Of a stretch of DNA of 64,000 bases, positions 16,516 to 24,764 are shown piece after piece. Every line of letters starts with the position of its first letter. Within the stretch, counting starts at the first letter, position 1. Origin of the DNA: Actinomycetota bacterium (GTDB taxonomy: Bacteria > Actinomycetota > Actinomycetes > Nanopelagicales > Nanopelagicaceae). The stretch lies in the NCBI GenBank assembly GCA_947372165.1, contig CANBSP010000002.1, positions 124,001 through 188,000 of the forward strand, written 5' to 3'. A program made the position numbers and the translations under genes. The notes under the pieces are model-generated. The model was given only the letters and a program-made list of their open reading frames with translations. It did no database searches and was not told the origin of the DNA.

Positions 16516-17381
16516 TGAGTCGCAAGAACTGGGCGCTCTTCATCACAATTGGACTCTTGTGGGGAATTCCTTACCTGCTTCTCAAAGTATCTGTAGCCGA
16601 ACTCTCGGTTCCAGTGATCGTCTGTAGCCGCACCTTTATCGGCGCTTTGATTTTGATTCCACTCGCGATTCATCAAAAGGGATTGCTTCCAGCATTGAAG
16701 AAGTTTCATTACGTTCTGCTCTATGCCGTGCTTGAGATGTTTGTACCTTGGATGCTGATTACATCTGCAGAGCAGAAAATCTCATCTGGTCTTGCGGGAC
16801 TCCTTGTCGCCACTGTTCCAATCTGGGCCTCAATTCTCGCCTCACTCAAAGGCGATAAAACGGTCTGGCATTCAAAACGACTGGGCGGAATGATCGTTGG
16901 CTTCATTGGAGTGCTCTTGGTCGTTGGTATTGAAAGCATTAAATCTCAAGTCAATCCGATTGCTATTTGCATGATTCTTATCGCCGCCCTCTCCTACGCA
17001 ACCGCGGTTATGACTGTCACGACGAAGATTCCCGAGATCAATCCGACCGCCATCAATGGGCTAGCGATGGCTGCTACCTCTCTCTTCTATCTGCCATTCG
17101 CGCTCGCCAGCCTGCCTCACCACCTGCCATCCATGAAGGTGATCGCTGCTCAAGGTGCGCTCGGACTTCTGCCCACCGCCCTTGCCTTCATACTCTTCTT
17201 TGAATTACTGCGTGAGGTCGGTTCGGCTCGCGCTTCGATGGTCACCTATTTGAATACCGCATTTGCAGTGGTCCTTGGTGTCTTTATCTTGGGCGAGCCA
17301 CTCACGATCGGCATCCTCATTGGATTGCCGTTGGTTTTGATCGGCTCATACTTTGCCGGGCGAAAACTCGTTACTCAGTAA
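16515..17381 (+). CDS. EamA/DMT-family transporter
   Basis: Second EamA protein, 288 residues with about ten membrane helices; WGIPYLLLKVSVAELS near the N-terminus and the terminal VVLGVFILGEPLTIGILIG motif are typical. It is translationally coupled to the glycogen synthase by TAATG although no functional link is evident. Its 3' end overlaps the convergent era gene by 11 bases. Substrate unknown. Confidence 0.87.
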   Translation: MSRKNWALFITIGLLWGIPYLLLKVSVAELSVPVIVCSRTFIGALILIPLAIHQKGLLPALKKFHYVLLYAVLEMFVPWMLITSAEQKISSGLAGLLVATVPIWASILASLKGDKTVWHSKRLGGMIVGFIGVLLVVGIESIKSQVNPIAICMILIAALSYATAVMTVTTKIPEINPTAINGLAMAATSLFYLPFALASLPHHLPSMKVIAAQGALGLLPTALAFILFFELLREVGSARASMVTYLNTAFAVVLGVFILGEPLTIGILIGLPLVLIGSYFAGRKLVTQ

Positions 17382-18279
17382 AACCCATTCGTGCCAGGGC
17401 TTTAGGGTCGCGTTGCCACTCTTTCGATACCTTGACGTGTAGTCCGAGGAAAGCTTTTCCACCAAGGAAGTTCTCGATATTCCCGCGAGCTGTCGTACCA
17501 ATTGCTTTCAAGCGTGAGCCCTGCGGTCCAATAATGATTGATTTCTGACTATCGCGCTCCACATGCAATGTGGCGTGGATATCGAAGAAGTTCTTACCTT
17601 CACGTTTAGAAAATTCATCAATGGTGATCATGACTGAGTGGGGCAACTCTTCGTAGAGATCTTCGATCGCTGCTTCCCGGATCAACTCAGTGATAGTGAG
17701 TTCGGCCGCTTGATCGGTTGAGATATCTTCTGGGTAGAGCGAAGGTGAGAGCGGAAGCGCGCCAGAGAGGAGCTCCATTAAGAGTTCGGTCTGCTCTTCA
17801 CGCTTTGCCGAAACCGGTACAACTTCTCGAACAGATATGCCGAGTCGATCAATGAAGGAAGATACTTCAACAAGCTTTGCAATCAGAATCTCGGGCTTCG
17901 TCGCCTTATCTACCTTTGTGACAGCGATAAAGATATTTCGAATATGCCCTAATTGCTTGACGATAAATTCATCGCCAGCACCGATTGCTTCATCGACTGG
18001 AAGACAGATCAGCGCTGCATCTACTGATTCCAAATTCTCGGCGACCATTGCATTCAGACGAGTTCCGAGGAGTGTCTTTGGCTTATGGACGCCAGGAGTA
18101 TCTACCAGGATCATCTGATAATCGGGCTTAGAGATAATCCCACGAATTGGGTTACGGGTCGTATTGGGGTGATGGGAAGTGATAACAATCTTCTTACCCA
18201 CGAGCGCATTGACCAAGGTGGATTTTCCTACATTGGGACGCCCAATGACGGCTACAAATCCAGCTCTATGTTCACTCAT
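17371..18279 (-). CDS. era: GTPase Era
   Basis: Ribosome-assembly GTPase that binds the 3' end of 16S rRNA. G1 GRPNVGKSTLVN, G2 region TRNPIRG, G3 DTPGVHKP, G4 TKVD and G5 SAK are all present; the C-terminal KH domain has IIGPQGSRLKAIG at about residue 240. Length 302 residues is normal. Its ATG lies 14 bases after a TATAGT box that overlaps the dprA stop, so the mRNA leader is only a few bases. Confidence 0.95.
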   Translation of the reverse strand: MSEHRAGFVAVIGRPNVGKSTLVNALVGKKIVITSHHPNTTRNPIRGIISKPDYQMILVDTPGVHKPKTLLGTRLNAMVAENLESVDAALICLPVDEAIGAGDEFIVKQLGHIRNIFIAVTKVDKATKPEILIAKLVEVSSFIDRLGISVREVVPVSAKREEQTELLMELLSGALPLSPSLYPEDISTDQAAELTITELIREAAIEDLYEELPHSVMITIDEFSKREGKNFFDIHATLHVERDSQKSIIIGPQGSRLKAIGTTARGNIENFLGGKAFLGLHVKVSKEWQRDPKALARMGFTE

Positions 18280-18293
18280 TGGCCAATCATCTC

Positions 18294-18299
18294 ACTATA
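18294..18299 (-). promoter_or_regulatory. -10 box of era
   Basis: TATAGT on the minus strand covers the dprA stop codon (TAG 18297-18295) and would give a leader of about 7 bases before ATG 18279. Confidence 0.45.
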
Positions 18300-19185
18300 A
18301 CGGCGAGACCAAACCCACTATCTCCTCGACCGATGAGACGAGTTCTGCCTTCCGTTCATTGATAAGGCGATGGCACCCTTCGCTCGTCGGTGTATTAATG
18401 GGTCCTGGAATGGCCATAACTGGGCGCATCAACTCTGCCGCATCTCGAGCTGTGCGAAGTGAACCGCTGCGGTGGGCTGCTTCGACTACAAGGAGTCCAC
18501 GCGAGAGTGCTGCGATCAATCGATTGCGAATCAAAAACCTATGGGGAACGGCCGGAACAGTCGGAAGTACTTCAGAGAGCAGAAGTCCGTGCGTCGCTAT
18601 CTCGGTGAAGAGGCGATCATTTCCAGAAGGGAAGATACTTCGCACTCCCCCACCCAAGATGGCAACTGTCTCGCCCTCTACCGCTAGCGCGCCTCTATGA
18701 GCTGCGCTATCAATTCCAAATGCGCCACCGCTCGCGATCGCCCAGCCACGATCACAGAGCGACGCTGCAAATTCACTGGCAATTCGAGATCCGTAATGAG
18801 TGGGATTGCGAGTTCCGACTATTCCTATCGCACGGCTTAGAGTGGGAAGGATTTCCCGTTCACCAAGGCCTATCAGCCCAAACGGTGGCGCAGGAAGATC
18901 ATCTAATTGTGATGGCCAATCAAGTGATGAGGGCGTGAGCAGAAAGGAGTCCTGCAAGTTATCGATCACCTCTTCAGATGAAATCTTCTGCAACCTCGCC
19001 GAAATCTTCTCACCAGAATGAATTCCCGTTGAATAGGAGTTCTTACGTAATCGATCAACTACTTCAGGGGCGCCGTAGGTGGAAACCTCCTTCGACCAGT
19101 ACTTGGAATTTCCCTCTATTGTGGCCATCAAAAGGAGTCGGGCTTTCTCATCGTCGCTGGTGATGAGGGATGGCTGGCTCGTCAC
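18295..19185 (-). CDS. dprA: DNA-processing protein DprA
   Basis: Loads RecA on incoming single-stranded DNA during natural transformation. The Rossmann-like core has GIVGTRNPTHYG, AIASGGAFGIDSAAHRGAL, VAILGGGV and SEVLPTVPAVPHRFLIRNRLIAALS. Length 296 residues. The start overlaps the comM stop (ATGA). It closes the rplS-lepB-rnhB-yraN-comM-dprA series, conserved in Actinobacteria, and suggests DNA uptake ability. Confidence 0.94.
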   Translation of the reverse strand: MTSQPSLITSDDEKARLLLMATIEGNSKYWSKEVSTYGAPEVVDRLRKNSYSTGIHSGEKISARLQKISSEEVIDNLQDSFLLTPSSLDWPSQLDDLPAPPFGLIGLGEREILPTLSRAIGIVGTRNPTHYGSRIASEFAASLCDRGWAIASGGAFGIDSAAHRGALAVEGETVAILGGGVRSIFPSGNDRLFTEIATHGLLLSEVLPTVPAVPHRFLIRNRLIAALSRGLLVVEAAHRSGSLRTARDAAELMRPVMAIPGPINTPTSEGCHRLINERKAELVSSVEEIVGLVSPL

Positions 19186-20699
19186 AAGAGCGTCCCCTCG
19201 CGCATCGCAAAAGCAGCTTCGACATCATCTCGAGATGGAATAGACCTGCCATCTCGGTCTGCCAGAGACCAGGCAACACGGAGTACTTTATGAAAGCCGC
19301 GGGCACTTAAACGTTCGGAATCTAATTCATTGTGCAGAAAAGCCATGCCCTCACGGCTCGCTTTGAACCTGCCACGCAATTCACTCGATGGAATCTGAGA
19401 GTTGATCGACCATCTCTCTGCCTTAAATCGTTCTGCCGCAATCGCTCGAGAGATATTGACGCGATTCCTTACCTCGTGGCTCGACTCTCCCCGCACCGGC
19501 GATGCCATCTCTACCCGAGTTGGCGCCTCGACAAAGGTTCGGATATCTATGCGATCGAGCAGCGGGCCAGATAATTTCTTCAAGTAATTTCTGATCTGCA
19601 TCGCCGAGCACGAACAGGCCCTACCTCGGCCATTAAATCGACCACAGGGACAGGGGTTAGCGGCAAGAACAAGTAAGAAATTAGCCGGATAAGTAACAGT
19701 ACTTACCGATCGAGAGATCGTGATCTTTCCAGATTCAAGCGGCTGTCGGAGCGAATCAAGTACGCCGCTTGCGCACTCCGGTGCTTCATCAATAAAGAGA
19801 ACCCCAGCATGGGCAAGTGAGACAACACCTGGCCTCACAGCATGGGATCCCCCGCCAACCATGGCAGTGATCGTCGTTGTGTGATGAGGTGCGACAAAGG
19901 GCGGTTGCTTCGTCAATACCCCACGCTCGGTTAATGAACCCGCGACGGAATGAATAGCGCTCACTTCTAGTGATTGAGTTGGTGTTAATTCAGGAAGAAT
20001 TGTTGGAATGCGTTCTGCCAGCATCGTCTTCCCGGTACCTGGTGGGCCGATCAGCAACAAGTGATGTCCTCCGATCGCAGCAATTTCTAGCGCCTGCCTC
20101 GCTGGTATCTGACCCACAACATCGAGTAAATCCAATTCATAGTTATGTTTGGGATTGTCGGTCTGCGAATGATCTTCTACTCTCTCGCCCGTACTTAAGA
20201 AAGAGATCGCATCCGCTAGCGATCGACTTGGTGCAACCTCAATCCCAGGAACAGCACGCGCTTCATGCAAGTTTTCAAAGGGCACAATCGCAGTATCGGA
20301 GCCGAATGAGAGTGCAGAAATCATTGTTGGTAAGACTCCGCGAACAAATTTCACAGCACCATCGAGGCCAAGCTCGCCCAAGATGACGAGTGACTCAGGA
20401 ATCTCAGCGGTGATCACTCCCATTGCCGCAAGGATTGCAATTGCAATGGGTAGGTCGTAATGCGAACCGCTCTTTGGAAGCCAAGCAGGTGAGAGCGAGA
20501 TTGTTACCTTCTTATTTGGCCAGAGAAAACCGCTATTCAGAAGGGCCGAGCGGAGTCGTTCTCTTGATTCAGAGAGCGCTGCATCTGGAAGGCCAAGGAG
20601 TGAATAACCTGGCAGACCATCAGAGATATCTACCTCTACATCGATGAGATGGCCGACTAGCCCAACGAGGGCGACGGTGTGAACCTTTGCCAGCGCCAC
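19182..20699 (-). CDS. comM: ComM/YifB family AAA+ helicase-like protein
   Basis: 505-residue protein with an N-terminal Lon-like domain (VDVSIS-type GLPGYSLLGLPDAALSESRERLRSAL), a Mg-chelatase AAA+ core with Walker A IGPPGTGKTMLAERIP and Walker B LFIDEAPE, and a C-terminal Mg-chelatase domain (NPCPCGRFNGRG cysteine motif, DRIDI). ComM promotes branch migration of transforming DNA in relatives. I chose GTG 20699, which overlaps the yraN stop as TAGTG, over a longer upstream frame lacking homology. Confidence 0.94.
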   Translation of the reverse strand: MALAKVHTVALVGLVGHLIDVEVDISDGLPGYSLLGLPDAALSESRERLRSALLNSGFLWPNKKVTISLSPAWLPKSGSHYDLPIAIAILAAMGVITAEIPESLVILGELGLDGAVKFVRGVLPTMISALSFGSDTAIVPFENLHEARAVPGIEVAPSRSLADAISFLSTGERVEDHSQTDNPKHNYELDLLDVVGQIPARQALEIAAIGGHHLLLIGPPGTGKTMLAERIPTILPELTPTQSLEVSAIHSVAGSLTERGVLTKQPPFVAPHHTTTITAMVGGGSHAVRPGVVSLAHAGVLFIDEAPECASGVLDSLRQPLESGKITISRSVSTVTYPANFLLVLAANPCPCGRFNGRGRACSCSAMQIRNYLKKLSGPLLDRIDIRTFVEAPTRVEMASPVRGESSHEVRNRVNISRAIAAERFKAERWSINSQIPSSELRGRFKASREGMAFLHNELDSERLSARGFHKVLRVAWSLADRDGRSIPSRDDVEAAFAMREGTLL

Positions 20700-21055
20700 T
20701 ACAGAACGCCTTCGCGATAGTCGATCTCTGTTCGACCATCCGATAAGTAGAGAACTCCGGCGCAATCAATTCGGAAGGGACTCCCCCAGTGACCGTGGAC
20801 TGCAAGCCAGGCGAGGGCCAATCGCTGCAAACGTTCGGCTTTTATCGGAGTGATCGCTTCAAGCGGATCACCATATTTTCGGGATGTTCTACTTTTTACC
20901 TCAACAAAGATGATTTCACCATCTGGGGTAAGAGCAACGAGATCTATCTCGCCCTCCTTGATTCGCCAATTGCGATCAAGTACTGCCGCCCCTTTACCCT
21001 CTAAGTAGCGCCGGATCTCTTCTTCCCCGCGTGCGCCTAACAACTGCTTGTTCAT
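20699..21055 (-). CDS. yraN: YraN family (UPF0102) putative nuclease
   Basis: 118-residue protein with the endonuclease-like fold motif: RNWRIKEGEIDLVA followed by EIIFVEVKSRTS, giving the E-x(n)-D-x(n)-E-x-K pattern. Function is not firmly known; it is found beside rnhB and comM in many bacteria. It has its own TACCCT -10 box 6 bases before ATG 21055, and its stop overlaps the comM start. Confidence 0.92.
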   Translation of the reverse strand: MNKQLLGARGEEEIRRYLEGKGAAVLDRNWRIKEGEIDLVALTPDGEIIFVEVKSRTSRKYGDPLEAITPIKAERLQRLALAWLAVHGHWGSPFRIDCAGVLYLSDGRTEIDYREGVL

Positions 21056-21061
21056 GACCGG

Positions 21062-21067
21062 AGGGTA
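21062..21067 (-). promoter_or_regulatory. -10 box of yraN-comM-dprA, leaderless type
   Basis: TACCCT on the minus strand with a 6-base gap to ATG 21055, inside the 92-base gap after rnhB. Confidence 0.55.
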
Positions 21068-21147
21068 GATCCGAGAGAGTTGCTAGAAGATGAGAGTTAT
21101 CGCAACTGTGGATATGCCTTCGCTGTTGGGAAACTGCAGAAGGATTG

Positions 21148-21753
21148 TCAGGCGAGCAAAGCAGCGATATTCGCAAAACTCTTTCGATGAATTGGTGTGA
21201 CGCCGAGAGTTCGAATCGCTTCCAAATGAGTCGCTGCGCTATATCCCTTATGTGATGCAAAGCCATATCCAGGATACTGCTTATCCATTTCGATCATGAT
21301 GCGATCTCGATAAACCTTTGCAATAACTGAGGCTGCGCTAATTGTTATTGCCACTTGATCGCCTTTCCAGATGCCAAGTGTTGGCATCGACATTCCTTCA
21401 ATGGCATAACCATCAGTTAAGACATAGTCCGGCGTGATCTCAAGCGCACTGACTGCCCGCCTAAATCCCGCGAGATTTGATTTATGCAATCCGATCTGAT
21501 CGATCTCTTCGCTCGATATTTCGATAATGGAATAGGCAAGAGAGTTCTCAAGGATGATCTCGTATAACTTCTCACGCTTATTCGCGGTCAGCGCTTTAGA
21601 ATCTCGAACTTCAGCTAAGGCAGGCGAAAATGGATCTTTGAGAATGAGGGCAACAACGACAAGTGGTCCAGCACATGGTCCTCTGCCAGCCTCATCAACT
21701 CCAGCTATTGCATTCATGCCAGCAACACGAAGTGTCTGCTCTATCGCTGTCAT
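21148..21753 (-). CDS. rnhB: Ribonuclease HII
   Basis: Cleaves RNA of RNA/DNA hybrids and misincorporated ribonucleotides. AGVDEAGRGPCAGPLVV supplies the DEAGRG motif, with RDSKAL-type, VLTDGYAI and the C-terminal SVIAKVYRDRIM...YGFASHKGYSAATHLEAI motifs. Length 201 residues is normal. It starts 4 bases after the lepB stop. Confidence 0.95.
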   Translation of the reverse strand: MTAIEQTLRVAGMNAIAGVDEAGRGPCAGPLVVVALILKDPFSPALAEVRDSKALTANKREKLYEIILENSLAYSIIEISSEEIDQIGLHKSNLAGFRRAVSALEITPDYVLTDGYAIEGMSMPTLGIWKGDQVAITISAASVIAKVYRDRIMIEMDKQYPGYGFASHKGYSAATHLEAIRTLGVTPIHRKSFANIAALLA

Positions 21754-21757
21754 CGCT

Positions 21758-22435
21758 TTACTTCTTAGCGGCTACCTTAGAGAGATCATGGGATACCGAT
21801 AAGAATTTCACATCTTTGATCGGCCAGACTGTCGCAAAGGCTCGACCGACGACATCTCCGAGCGGGACCATGCCATGGTGAATATCATCAGTGTGGAATC
21901 GTGAATCTGCAGAGGCACCGCGATGATCACCCATCACCCAGATGAAATTCTTCGGGACAATTACTTTGAAAGTTGAGTCGCTTGGCTTATTCCCAGCAAA
22001 GATATAAGGCTCATTAATGGCTTTGCCATTTACCGTGATGCGATCTTTTGCATCACAACAGATGACGGTGTCACCCCCGACGCCAATGACTCGCTTAATG
22101 AGGTACTGCTTGGCTGGATCAGGAAGAACTCCGACGGTTACGAGTGCATTCTTGATTGCGACGACAGTCTTCGAGCCAGTCTCCCCTGGAGCTTGGCCGA
22201 GCCACTTTGCCGGATCTTTAAAGACAACAACTTCGCCGCGCTTGATATCTGAGAAATAATTCGCAAATTTATTAACAGCGATTCGATCGCCAATTTTGAG
22301 TGTGTTCTCCATCGAGCCCGAAGGAATGTAGAAGAAGTGAATCAAGAAGGTCTTCACAAAGATCGAAACGACAAGAGCCGCCACGACAATGATGGGAATT
22401 TCGCGAAGTACTGAGCCCTTCTTAGGAAGGCGCAT
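21758..22435 (-). CDS. lepB: Signal peptidase I
   Basis: Membrane serine protease that removes signal peptides. One N-terminal membrane helix (IPIIVVAALVVSIFVKTFLI), catalytic Ser in YIPSGSMENTL, catalytic Lys in YLIKRVIGVGGDTV and the terminal GDHRGASADSR box. ATG 22435 (MRLPKKGS) is preferred over a further-upstream start that would overlap rplS. Follows rplS by 10 bases, in the conserved actinobacterial order. Confidence 0.94.
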   Translation of the reverse strand: MRLPKKGSVLREIPIIVVAALVVSIFVKTFLIHFFYIPSGSMENTLKIGDRIAVNKFANYFSDIKRGEVVVFKDPAKWLGQAPGETGSKTVVAIKNALVTVGVLPDPAKQYLIKRVIGVGGDTVICCDAKDRITVNGKAINEPYIFAGNKPSDSTFKVIVPKNFIWVMGDHRGASADSRFHTDDIHHGMVPLGDVVGRAFATVWPIKDVKFLSVSHDLSKVAAKK

Positions 22436-22445
22436 GAAAAGCTTC

Positions 22446-22985
22446 TTAAGCTTCTGGAGTTGCTTCAGGAGTTGCTTCAGCAACAACCTCAGCTACAGGT
22501 GCTTCTGCAGGAGTTTCGACCACTGCTTCAACAACCGTCTCGACTACTGGAGTCTCAACAACCGTCTCGACTACTGGAGTCTCGACCACTGCTTCGACAA
22601 CAGGTGCTTCGATAACATCTTCAACGATAAATGCACCACCGGCGCCGCGCTTCTCTTTAATCTTTGCAGCCTTACCGCGAAGATCACGGAGGTAGTAGAG
22701 CTTGGCACGACGGACATCGCCACGGCGAACCATCTCGTACTTCTCAATAACTGGTGTGTGTACTGGGAAGGTACGTTCTACTCCGACACCGTAAGCAAGC
22801 TTGCGGATTGTGAAGGTCTCACGCACGCCAGATCCCTGGCGACGGATGACAATTCCCTGGAAGAGCTGGATACGGCTCTTGTTACCCTCGATAACACGAA
22901 CGTGGATCTTGATTTCATCTCCTGGGCGGAAGTTAACAACATCCTTGCGGAGTGAAGCAGCATCGACTGCATCTAACACGTTCAT
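22446..22985 (-). CDS. rplS: 50S ribosomal protein L19 with long acidic C-terminal tail
   Basis: The L19 core occupies about residues 1-118: [46 protein letters not shown] and [21 protein letters not shown]. Bacterial L19 normally ends there. Here about 60 extra residues follow, made of Val-Val-Glu-Thr-Pro-like repeats rich in V, E, A, T and P, with no Lys or Arg. The nucleotide sequence is repetitive in step (ACTGGAGTCTCAACAACCG-type units). The tail's role is unknown. Confidence 0.95.
   Translation of the reverse strand: MNVLDAVDAASLRKDVVNFRPGDEIKIHVRVIEGNKSRIQLFQGIVIRRQGSGVRETFTIRKLAYGVGVERTFPVHTPVIEKYEMVRRGDVRRAKLYYLRDLRGKAAKIKEKRGAGGAFIVEDVIEAPVVEAVVETPVVETVVETPVVETVVEAVVETPAEAPVAEVVAEATPEATPEA
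22480..22620 (-). repeat. Short repeats coding the L19 acidic tail
   Basis: Imperfect tandem units of about 15-30 bases (top strand CAACCGTCTCGACTACTGG and variants) encode the V-V-E-T-P tail of L19. Boundaries are approximate. Confidence 0.75.
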
Positions 22986-23018
22986 CTGTGGGTCCTAACG
23001 TTTTCGTAAATATTTAAG

Positions 23019-23036
23019 TCGCAGGTCTGCCTGCGA
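23019..23036 (-). other. Perfect hairpin upstream of rplS
   Basis: A 7-bp stem (TCGCAGG/CCTGCGA) with a four-base loop lies between the inositol-phosphatase gene and rplS, followed on the minus strand by CTTAAATATTT. It could be a weak terminator of the upstream gene or a leader hairpin for L19 autoregulation; the sequence does not decide. Confidence 0.45.
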
Positions 23037-23065
23037 AGGCCCAATCCTGCCATATTTGGGGCTGA

Positions 23066-23845
23066 TCACCCAATTCGAGCGGTGAGCTCCCGGTGGAGGG
23101 CAGGCCCAGCGGCGATCACCATCGCCTCCCCAGCTTCGCCCCCGTTGCGACCAGCGACGACCGCCCCCGCCTCACGGGCGATCAGGCCTCCTGCCGCTAA
23201 ATCCCACTCTTTCAGGTCGATCTCGAAGTAGCCATCGACGGCTCCCATAGCCACGTGGCAGAGATCAACGGCTGCCGCCCCAGCCCGGCGAATATCTCGG
23301 ACGTGCGGAATCAGATTTTTGGCGAACTCGGCCTGGCCGATCCGCTTCTCGAGCGAATAGGAGAAGCCCGTGGCAAGTAGAGCGCGATCTAGGGTAATCG
23401 GGTCGTTACAGGCGATCGGCTTTGAATTCCAGAAAGCTCCGCCACCTCGAGTAGCGCTCCAGAGCGAGTTGATAGTCGGCGCAGCGACCACTCCAACCAG
23501 GACGCCATCAGCATCCTTTGCGGCAATCGACACATTCCAACCGGGTAAGCCGTAGAAGTAATTAACCGTACCGTCGAGTGGATCAATGACCCAGGTAATT
23601 CCTGATTGTGAATCCCGGGCCGCGCCTTCTTCGCCGATGATGCCATCGTCTGGCCGTGCCGCGAGCAACCGCTCGACGATTAACTTCTCACTCGCATGAT
23701 CCATTTGTGTTGCAAAATCCACCGTCGAACTCTTCTGGTTAATCTCAAAGTTTGAGGGGCGATCAGAGAGAAGGGTTGCGGCATCTGTGGCCACCTCGAT
23801 CGCCAACGCCAAAAGATCCGAGAGGTTTACCGTGATATCACTCAT
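23066..23845 (-). CDS. Inositol-monophosphatase-family phosphatase
   Basis: 259-residue Mg/Li-sensitive phosphatase fold. IIGEEGA, WVIDPLDGTVNYFYGLPGW and EWDLAAGGLIAREAGA carry the metal ligands of the IMPase/SuhB family. Substrates in relatives include inositol 1-phosphate, histidinol phosphate and other sugar phosphates; none can be chosen from sequence. It has its own leaderless-type promoter and is divergent from sepH. Confidence 0.9.
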   Translation of the reverse strand: MSDITVNLSDLLALAIEVATDAATLLSDRPSNFEINQKSSTVDFATQMDHASEKLIVERLLAARPDDGIIGEEGAARDSQSGITWVIDPLDGTVNYFYGLPGWNVSIAAKDADGVLVGVVAAPTINSLWSATRGGGAFWNSKPIACNDPITLDRALLATGFSYSLEKRIGQAEFAKNLIPHVRDIRRAGAAAVDLCHVAMGAVDGYFEIDLKEWDLAAGGLIAREAGAVVAGRNGGEAGEAMVIAAGPALHRELTARIG

Positions 23846-23852
23846 AGGACAG

Positions 23853-23858
23853 ATCTTA
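23853..23858 (-). promoter_or_regulatory. -10 box of the inositol-phosphatase gene, leaderless type
   Basis: TAAGAT on the minus strand with a 7-base gap to ATG 23845. Confidence 0.5.
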
Positions 23859-23889
23859 GCGGTGCTGGGCTCGGTGCAGGTGAGTCGCT

Positions 23890-23895
23890 ATCCTT
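23890..23895 (+). promoter_or_regulatory. -10 box of sepH, leaderless type
   Basis: TATCCT with a 6-base gap to ATG 23902. Confidence 0.55.
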
Positions 23896-23901
23896 TGGGC
23901 A

Positions 23902-24764
23902 TGACAGATCTGCGGTTGGTAGGGCGCTCTGAAGATGGCACAGAGCTCGAGCTCACTGATAACGATGGCGCAACCTATTCACTTCGGATCAGCGATCAAC
24001 TTCGCGCAACGATCAATCAACCACGTCTCGTCGCCGTCGCATCACCAGATGAGGTGATCTTCACCCCTGTAAAAGAGATTCAATCTCGGCTACGCAGTGG
24101 TGAATCTGCAGATTCAATCGCGCGCTCTACTGAATGGGATATTGAGAAGATTGAAAAATTCTCTGGGCCTATTATGCAAGAGCGGGCATTCCTCATTGGT
24201 CAGGCGCTAGAAACGCCATTACGCCGTGATCCACATTCACCAACCTTGATGGCTGCAACAATTGCTCAACTCTCACCACGCGGCGTTGATATGCAACTCG
24301 TTGAATGGAACACCTGGCGTCGCGATGATGGCCTATGGAACATCATCCTTACCTATCCAATTTCAACAGGTTCAAGTGTTGCTAATTGGACCTTTGATCC
24401 TAATAACCGAACTCTGCTCTCTGAAGATGAGGGCGCGCGATGGATTAGTGGTGAAGAAAAGCCTTCTCGGCCAACCACCCCAACTCACGGTATGGTCTTT
24501 CCAACCGAGGCCACATCACCTGCCCCGCGTCTTGTTGCAGTGAAGCCAGAAGAGCCGATTCGCATTTCAACGACACCGACTATTCAAGCCGTTCAAGCTG
24601 TTCAAGCCGAACAAGCACCCGGTGATATTGCGACAGCCGATATAAAAGAAGAAGTTGAGCCAGATGCTAAGCGTGATGGAATAACCAAGCGAATTCGCAT
24701 TCCATCATGGGATGACATTATGTTCGGCAAGAAAGAAGAGGGATCAGAACCTCGTCCCGAGTAA
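23902..24764 (+). CDS. sepH: Septation protein SepH (DUF3071)
   Basis: Actinobacterial FtsZ-binding protein that promotes Z-ring assembly. MTDLRLVGRSEDGTELEL and the following DUF3071 helix-turn-helix-like domain (LRSGESADSIARSTEWDIEKIEKFSGPIMQER) occupy about residues 1-170; the rest is a low-complexity linker with repeated VQAVQAVQAEQ and a basic C-terminal patch (KRIRIPSWDDIMFGKK) typical of the family. ATG 23902 is fixed by the -10 box and homology. The 3' end overlaps the convergent hydrolase by 47 bases. Confidence 0.9.

Noticed and set aside
20700-20765. Longer ComM N-terminus
   Set aside because: It would overlap yraN and lacks the Lon-like homology; TAGTG coupling at 20699 is better.
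23019-23036. Firm rho-independent terminator upstream of rplS
   Set aside because: The stem is perfect but the following tract is mixed A and T, so I list it only as a hairpin.
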